Shown piece after piece: positions 62,298-64,000 of a stretch of DNA of 64,000 nt. Positions within the stretch are counted from its first letter, which is position 1. Each line of letters opens with the position of its first letter. The position numbers were made by a program, and so were the translations under genes. This stretch comes from Bradymonas sediminis (GTDB taxonomy: Bacteria > Myxococcota_A > Bradymonadia > Bradymonadales > Bradymonadaceae): contig NZ_CP030032.1 of assembly GCF_003258315.1 (NCBI RefSeq), positions 472,001 through 536,000 of the forward strand, given 5' to 3'. The notes below the pieces were generated by a model, which did not search any database, was not told where the DNA came from, and saw only the letters and a program-made list of their open reading frames with translations.

Positions 62298-63383
62298 ATG
62301 GTCGAGCATCCTCATAAATTAGGCCGAGTCATTCGGCGCCTGGCTGCGCTGAGCGTGGTCGGCGTTTTCGCGTCCGGGGCGCTGGCGTGCGCGCCCGAGA
62401 AGCCCTCAAAGGCGAAGCTCGAGGGCAATGAGACCTCCGCGCGCGCCTCGGAGTCGGCGCAGGATAAGGCGACTATCGAGGCGTCGCCGGTGGCCGTGGT
62501 CAACGGCGAAGAGATCTCATTGGCTGAGTTCAATCGTCGTGTCCGCGAGTTGCCCGAGTTCGCGCGGGTGCGCTACGCGACCGTTGCTCAGCAGCAGGAG
62601 TGGCTCGACAGCGTCGCTCAATTCGAGGTGATGGCCGACGTCGCCGAGAAGAAGGGCATGGGCGAGCACCCGGAGGTCTATTTTGCCCTCAAGCAGGCGA
62701 TGGCCGACCAACTTATCGAAGACATCGTGCGCGAAAAGCTCTCGATGGATGATATCGACGAAGACGCCATCGCGGCCTATTATCAGGCGCATAAGGCCGA
62801 TTTTGAGCGCCCTGAAGCGCGGCGAGTCGTGTTGATCGAGGTGGGCACGCGTGAGGAAGCCGCCCGGATTCGCGAGCGCGTGCTCGTTGAGATGGAGCGG
62901 GCCGAGGACAGCGCGGTCAACGCGTTTCGCCGCGCCGCGGCGTCTTATTCGACGGATCGCGCGGTGGGAATCAAAGGCGGCGATATCGGGTTTATATCGC
63001 CCGGTGAGGCCCTCGCTGAGGCGGACGAGGCCCAGCAAAAGCGGGCGCGCATCGCCGAAGCCATCGCGCCGCTTGAGCAAATCGGCGAGCTGACGCCCGT
63101 CTTTGCGCTCGACCCGGGTTGGGGGCTGGCTACCTTTATCGAGGAGCGCGCCGCCGAGGTGACTTCCATGGACGAAGCCGCCAGTGAGATTCGCCAAAGT
63201 TTATATCAAGAGCGGCGCGAGAAGATCGTGGCGGAGTTTATCGCCTCGCTTCGAAAAGACGCAGAAATTAAGACCTTCCCGGAGGTCATCGACGCCCTGG
63301 CGCCGCCGCCGAAGCCGGCCGCGCGCGATATTTCGGAGATCACACTTCGCAAGCAGGCCGCGTTCGGAGTACAGAAGCCCTGA
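62298..63383 (+). CDS. SurA/parvulin-like peptidyl-prolyl isomerase lipoprotein
   Basis: 361 residues. Lipobox ALAC (C31). N-terminal SurA-type helices carry PVAVVNGEEISLAEFNRRV and DQLIEDIVREKLS. A parvulin-like domain at about 175-290 contains RRVVLIEVGTREEAARIRERV and GIKGGDIGFISPGEA. It should assist folding of envelope proteins in the periplasm. A second SurA-like gene follows 73 bp downstream. Confidence 0.87.
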   Translation: MVEHPHKLGRVIRRLAALSVVGVFASGALACAPEKPSKAKLEGNETSARASESAQDKATIEASPVAVVNGEEISLAEFNRRVRELPEFARVRYATVAQQQEWLDSVAQFEVMADVAEKKGMGEHPEVYFALKQAMADQLIEDIVREKLSMDDIDEDAIAAYYQAHKADFERPEARRVVLIEVGTREEAARIRERVLVEMERAEDSAVNAFRRAAASYSTDRAVGIKGGDIGFISPGEALAEADEAQQKRARIAEAIAPLEQIGELTPVFALDPGWGLATFIEERAAEVTSMDEAASEIRQSLYQERREKIVAEFIASLRKDAEIKTFPEVIDALAPPPKPAARDISEITLRKQAAFGVQKP

Positions 63384-63456
63384 GCGCCGCGCCTCCCCTA
63401 TATTCTCAAATTTAAAGCGACGCATTTGCCAGCATCTTTCAGATAGATAGAAGGCC

Positions 63457-64000
63457 ATGATGAATAGAGAGTCCAAAATTTCGACCTGTCCCGTCCCCGC
63501 GCAATCGCGCGCGAAGCTGGCCTGGCTCAAGCGTGCGCTGCTCGTCGGGCTGTGCGCAGGCGCCCCCATGCTCGCGACCCTCAGCGCGCCATCGCCAGCC
63601 CAGGCCGAGGTGATCGACCGGATCGTCGCGCAGGTTAACGACGAAGTGGTGACCTTTTATGAGGTCAAGAAAGCCGCGATTCCCTATATGCTTCAGCAGG
63701 GTATCAACCCCGCGATCCTCGATAATCCGGAGGGGCGCGACGCGATCTATCGCGACGTGCTTCAAGACCAGGTCGACCGATTCTTGCTGGCCCAGGAGGC
63801 GTCCACCCTGGGCATGGACGTCAGTAAAGCCGAGGTCGACGAGTGGCTCGCCCGCACGCGCCAGCAACAAAACCTCAGCGAGGCCCAATTTCGCGAAATG
63901 GTCTCGGGTTATGGCATGGACTACGAGACCTATCGCGGGATGATCCGCGATAACCTGCTTAAGATGCGCGTGGTGAAGGTCAAGATCGGCAGCCAGATCA
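63457..64000 (+). CDS. SurA-type periplasmic chaperone, C-terminus outside window
   Basis: 181 residues seen, start ATG 63457 (a second ATG at 63460 has better AGAAGG spacing). Signal peptide: RALLVGLCAGAPMLATLSA, then cleavage after AQA. The mature start EVIDRIVAQVNDEVVTFYEV is typical of SurA, with the long helical arm DQVDRFLLAQEAST to LSEAQFREMV. Only the N-terminal chaperone domain is inside the window. It pairs with the preceding isomerase gene. Confidence 0.85.
   Translation, partial: MMNRESKISTCPVPAQSRAKLAWLKRALLVGLCAGAPMLATLSAPSPAQAEVIDRIVAQVNDEVVTFYEVKKAAIPYMLQQGINPAILDNPEGRDAIYRDVLQDQVDRFLLAQEASTLGMDVSKAEVDEWLARTRQQQNLSEAQFREMVSGYGMDYETYRGMIRDNLLKMRVVKVKIGSQI

Overview
The window looks like chromosome from a GC-rich (about 60%) deltaproteobacterium-type predator or social bacterium. 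My best guess is Myxococcota, close to Bradymonadia; this is inference from gene content. The signs are Ser/Thr kinases with HRDVSPQN-type catalytic loops and PEGA repeats, an mglB-mglA polarity pair, many Cys-rich lipoproteins, Tat-exported HiPIP-like proteins, orphan type III secretion genes, and a topoisomerase I with a lysine-rich tail. No rRNA, tRNA, CRISPR array, insertion sequence or prophage was recognised.

Layout. 1-949 is the start of a Cys-repeat lipoprotein that leaves the window on the left. 1221-9769 is the most unusual block. It holds a coiled-coil protein and an unknown protein that overlap by 4 bases, then about 730 bp of intergenic repeats (two 18-bp tandem arrays around a REP-like inverted pair), then an intact Hsp90-like GHKL ATPase and a 1283-residue partner whose GHKL ATP site is degraded. 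9771-20050 is mixed metabolism and repair: a luciferase-like oxidoreductase, two zinc-ribbon membrane proteins, DNA polymerase IV, two Tat HiPIP-like proteins on either side of a short UvrA-like ABC protein, and an aldehyde dehydrogenase. 20158-28683 carries three Ser/Thr kinases with three different accessory modules and one membrane protein.

28876-37845 carries a 2-oxoacid dehydrogenase E2, thioredoxin, a TPR protein, topoisomerase I, and a SctP/FliK-like plus SctQ-like pair. 37873-43018 has two divergent unknown genes with operator-like palindromes and a terminator-like hairpin in the leader, a small protein, an OmpR-type regulator and a two-receiver protein. 43061-52426 has RecQ, an envelope lipoprotein, an M20 peptidase, the YbaB-RecR pair, MglB-MglA, two small unknowns and a pyrimidine nucleoside phosphorylase. 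52427-53678 is a gene-poor, G+T-rich gap. 53679-64000 holds an FG-GAP/CARDB lipoprotein, a GNAT enzyme, a cupin, a TM2 protein, an Xaa-Pro aminopeptidase, a TPR protein, a VWA-like lipoprotein and two SurA/parvulin-type chaperones, the last cut by the window end.

Working together: RecQ, RecR, YbaB, Pol IV, UvrA-like and TopA are DNA maintenance. The kinases, response regulators and MglAB are signalling and polarity. The last three genes look like an envelope-protein folding group. The 1221-9769 block is the best candidate for an undescribed system.
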